Shown: positions 61,768-64,000 of the stretch, one piece after another | Layout: each line of letters starts with the position of its first letter | Position numbering within the stretch: the first letter of the stretch is position 1 | NCBI GenBank assembly: GCA_963727045.1 | Contig: CAVSES010000001.1 | Span: forward strand, 1,674,001-1,738,000 | DNA from: Bog-1198 sp963727045 | Lineage (GTDB): Bacteria > Pseudomonadota > Gammaproteobacteria > Steroidobacterales > Steroidobacteraceae | Reading direction: 5' to 3' | DNA: 64,000 bases | Made by a program: the position numbers and the translations under genes | The notes under the pieces: model-generated | Told to the model about the DNA's origin: nothing | Database searches by the model: none | The model's input: only the letters and a program-made list of their open reading frames with translations

Positions 61768-64000
61768 TGGCTCTGCCTATGACGTGCGGTTCGGAAGCTG
61801 GGGTGGGCCGACGGCGCAGCAAGCGGTACATCGTGGGCACGAAAATCAAGGTCGCGAAGGTTGCGAACAGCAGGCCGCCGATCACCGCCCGGCCCAACGG
61901 GGCGTTCTGTTCGCCGCCCTCTCCTATTCCGAGCGCCATCGGCACCATGCCGAGGATCATCGCGCCGGCGGTCATCAACACCGGCCGCAGCCGGGTGTAG
62001 CCCGCGGACGCCGCCGCCCGCAACGGGTCATCCCCCGCGTCCATGCGCTGGTTGGCGAAGCTCACCACCAGGATGCTGTTGGCCGTGGTCAACCCGATGC
62101 ACATGAGAGTACCCATGAGCGCAGGCACGCTCATGGGCGTTTGCGACAGGAACAGCATCCACAGCACCCCGCCGAGCGCGAAAGGCACGGCCATCAGCAC
62201 GATGAGGGGATCCATCCAGCTCTGAAAATTCATCACGAGAAACAGATACACGAGGACGATGGCCAGCGCGATGCCCGTGAACAACCCCGCGTAGCTTTCC
62301 CGCATGGTCTCCACCTGGCCGCTCAAGGTGATCGACAGGGCCTTGGAGGAGTCCGGCCGATGCGCCGCGAGCACCGCGTCGATGTCGTGCGCCGCCGAAT
62401 AGAGGTCGCGTCCCTGCACGTCCGCGTGCACGTCGAACACCGGCCGAATGTTGAGCTGCGAGGTGACCAACGGAATGGCGTTGCGCCCCAGTGCAGCCAG
62501 ATTGCTCAGCAACTGACCCGAACCGTTGCCGACGCCGGACGCCAGGGGCATCGTGGAGAGGTCCTGCGAGGAGCCGATCCGATAAGTCGGCACCTGCACG
62601 ACCAGGGGGTAGCTCACGCTGTTGCGCGGGTCCACCCAGAAATTCGGTGCGCTCTGTGCGCTCGAATTGGTGGCGACGAGCACGTCGTTGGCCGCCTCCT
62701 GCTGCGTCACACCCGCTTCCGTGGCGAGCGCCCGGTCCATGTCGACCGTGAGCGCCGGCGCGTTCGGAACCTGAAAGACGTGCGAGTCCACCACTCCCGG
62801 CACGCGATTGAGGTCGCGCGCTATGGCGGAGGCCACGGTGAAGGCCTCTCCCTGATCGGGCGCAGAAATCCTCACGTCGATGGGCGCGGGCTGGCCGAAA
62901 TTCAACACCTGATCGACGATGTCGGCGGGCTGGAAGAAGAATTGCAGCTGGGCAAAATGCGCCGGCAATTCGCGCCGCAGCGTCGCGATCAATTTGGCGG
63001 TCGGGGTGTGCTTTTCGTTCAGGGAAATGAGAATTTCGCCGTCCATCGGGCCGACGGTGGCGGAGTCGCTCAAGGCAATGTTGATGCCGCTGTACGGCAG
63101 GCCGATGTTGTCGAGCATGACGCTGATCTGGTCGCTGCCGACGATCCGCCGGATTTCAGCCTCGACCCCGGCAAAATACTCCTGGGTCTTTTCCAGCCGC
63201 GTGCCCGCCGGAGCGCGGACGTGGAGGCGCATCTGGCCGGCGTCCACCTGCGGGAAGAAGTCCCGGCCCAACTGCGGGAAGAGGCTTACCGACACGATGA
63301 TCAGGATCACGAACGCCGCGACGGTAAGGACCGGCTGCGACAACGTCCACGCCAATGCGTTGCGGTACCTTTCCCGGAACCGTTCGAAGCCGCGCTCGAA
63401 GCTCGCTTGCAAGCGCACCAGGGGATTGTGCGAGACGGCATGCTGGCCGACCGGCCGGTGTACCGCCTCGGCGTTGAAGGCGTTCACCGATCCGCGCATC
63501 AGCATGTTGAAGAGAACCGGCACCATGGTGAACGACAGCGCCAGGCTCGCGAGCAGCGCCCCGATGACCGAGAGCGAGAGGGGCGAAAACAGATACTTTG
63601 CCGTGCCCTGCAGCAGAAAGACCGGTACGAACACGATGCAAATGCACAGCGTGGAGAGAAAGGTGGGAACGGCCACTTCCCTGGCTCCCTCGACGATCGA
63701 CTGCCGCAGCGGCTCGTTCATCGCGACATGCCGTTCGATGTTTTCGATGACCACGGTTCCGTTGTCCACGAGAATGCCGATCGCCAACGCGAACCCGCCG
63801 AGGGTCATGGTGTTCAAGGTCTGGCCGGTCAGGTAGATGAAAAGCACGGCGGTGACGATCGACAGCGGAATCGCCGCGAGAATGATCAGAGACAGGCGCA
63901 TGTTGCCGAGGAACAGGATGATGACCAATGCGGTCAGCCCGGCGGCCATGCCGGCGCTCAAGCCCACGCTGTTGAGCGCCGCCTTGACGAATACGGACTG
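61754..64000 (-). CDS. RND efflux inner-membrane pump, N terminus beyond the window
   Basis: About 749 residues are visible and the frame continues to the right edge, so roughly the first 300 residues are missing. Begins around TM2 (GMAAGLTALVIILFLGNMRL), then TM4 FALAIGILVDNGTVVIENIE. The periplasmic domain contains QLGRDFFPQVDAGQMRLHVR and the TM9-12 region FANQRMDAGDDPLRAAASAG and LMTAGAMILGMVPMAL. TM4 holds one Asp followed by Asn (VDN) where AcrB has two Asps. Proton-driven export by family; the substrate cannot be told. First gene of the tripartite operon. Confidence 0.93.
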   Translation of the reverse strand, partial: QSVFVKAALNSVGLSAGMAAGLTALVIILFLGNMRLSLIILAAIPLSIVTAVLFIYLTGQTLNTMTLGGFALAIGILVDNGTVVIENIERHVAMNEPLRQSIVEGAREVAVPTFLSTLCICIVFVPVFLLQGTAKYLFSPLSLSVIGALLASLALSFTMVPVLFNMLMRGSVNAFNAEAVHRPVGQHAVSHNPLVRLQASFERGFERFRERYRNALAWTLSQPVLTVAAFVILIIVSVSLFPQLGRDFFPQVDAGQMRLHVRAPAGTRLEKTQEYFAGVEAEIRRIVGSDQISVMLDNIGLPYSGINIALSDSATVGPMDGEILISLNEKHTPTAKLIATLRRELPAHFAQLQFFFQPADIVDQVLNFGQPAPIDVRISAPDQGEAFTVASAIARDLNRVPGVVDSHVFQVPNAPALTVDMDRALATEAGVTQQEAANDVLVATNSSAQSAPNFWVDPRNSVSYPLVVQVPTYRIGSSQDLSTMPLASGVGNGSGQLLSNLAALGRNAIPLVTSQLNIRPVFDVHADVQGRDLYSAAHDIDAVLAAHRPDSSKALSITLSGQVETMRESYAGLFTGIALAIVLVYLFLVMNFQSWMDPLIVLMAVPFALGGVLWMLFLSQTPMSVPALMGTLMCIGLTTANSILVVSFANQRMDAGDDPLRAAASAGYTRLRPVLMTAGAMILGMVPMALGIGEGGEQNAPLGRAVIGGLLFATFATLIFVPTMYRLLRRRPTPASEPHVIGRANATA

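Noticed and set aside
60298..61782. Plus-strand frame of 494 codons opposite the RND adaptor
   Set aside because: Exact antisense of the adaptor gene, no domain.
1..64000. Search for tRNA, rRNA, tmRNA, CRISPR arrays, insertion sequences, integrases and toxin-antitoxin pairs
   Set aside because: No cloverleaf, transposase motif, terminal inverted repeats or regular spaced repeats were recognised by eye. A covariance-model scan would be needed to exclude small RNAs.

Overview
The window looks like chromosome from a high-GC gammaproteobacterium. Gene content and order resemble the Xanthomonadales/Nevskiales/Steroidobacter-like lineages; no 16S or other RNA gene is present to fix this. The main evidence is the long classical gammaproteobacterial block, read here on the minus strand from rpsB down to nlpD: rpsB-tsf-pyrH-frr-uppS-cdsA-dxr-rseP-bamA-skp-lpxD-fabZ-lpxA-lpxB-rnhB-dnaE-accA-tilS-pyrG-kdsA-eno-ftsB-ispD-ispF-truD, then surE-pcm-nlpD. 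The map-glnD-dapD group diverges from rpsB on the plus strand.

Layout. (1) 1-7.1 kb holds an RpfE/COG4255-like gene running off the left edge, a Mth938-domain gene, nlpD, pcm, surE, an Smr-domain gene, a small secreted protein, truD, ispF and ispD. Every one of these is recognisable but split across reading frames, including genes that should be essential, so base-level error at this end is more likely than decay. (2) 7.1-31.8 kb is intact housekeeping: isoprenoid precursors, lipid A, outer-membrane biogenesis, CTP synthesis, DNA polymerase III, RNase HII, ribosome recycling, elongation factor Ts and ribosomal protein S2. Many neighbours overlap by ATGA, GTGA, TTGA or TGATG and are probably translationally coupled. 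(3) 32-36.4 kb is map, glnD and dapD. (4) 36.4-40.5 kb is accessory: a beta-barrel protein with a Tyr-Gly repeat, a frameshifted arylsulfotransferase-like lipoprotein, a tandem universal stress protein and a hotdog thioesterase.

(5) 40.5-45.2 kb is a phosphate uptake operon, pstS-pstC-pstA-pstB-pstB', with two ATPase genes, no phoU in the window, and a clear PHO box upstream of pstS. (6) 45.2-48.7 kb has an MctP-like monocarboxylate symporter with its DUF3311 partner and a general porin. (7) 49-52.2 kb is a sulfite dehydrogenase module (SorA/SorB-like) bracketed by two convergent paralogues of an unrecognised Tat-exported protein; this is the most novel-looking locus. (8) 52.2-54.5 kb is an RpoE-type sigma factor translationally coupled to a 502-residue conserved protein instead of an anti-sigma gene. 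(9) 54.5-58.8 kb has an OmpR-type two-component system divergent from a glycine-rich secreted protein with three 11-bp-spaced repeats between them, then a GNAT acetyltransferase and a CBS-domain protein. (10) 58.9-64 kb is a tripartite RND efflux operon whose pump gene runs off the right edge.

I see no tRNA, rRNA, CRISPR array, insertion sequence, integrase or prophage gene.
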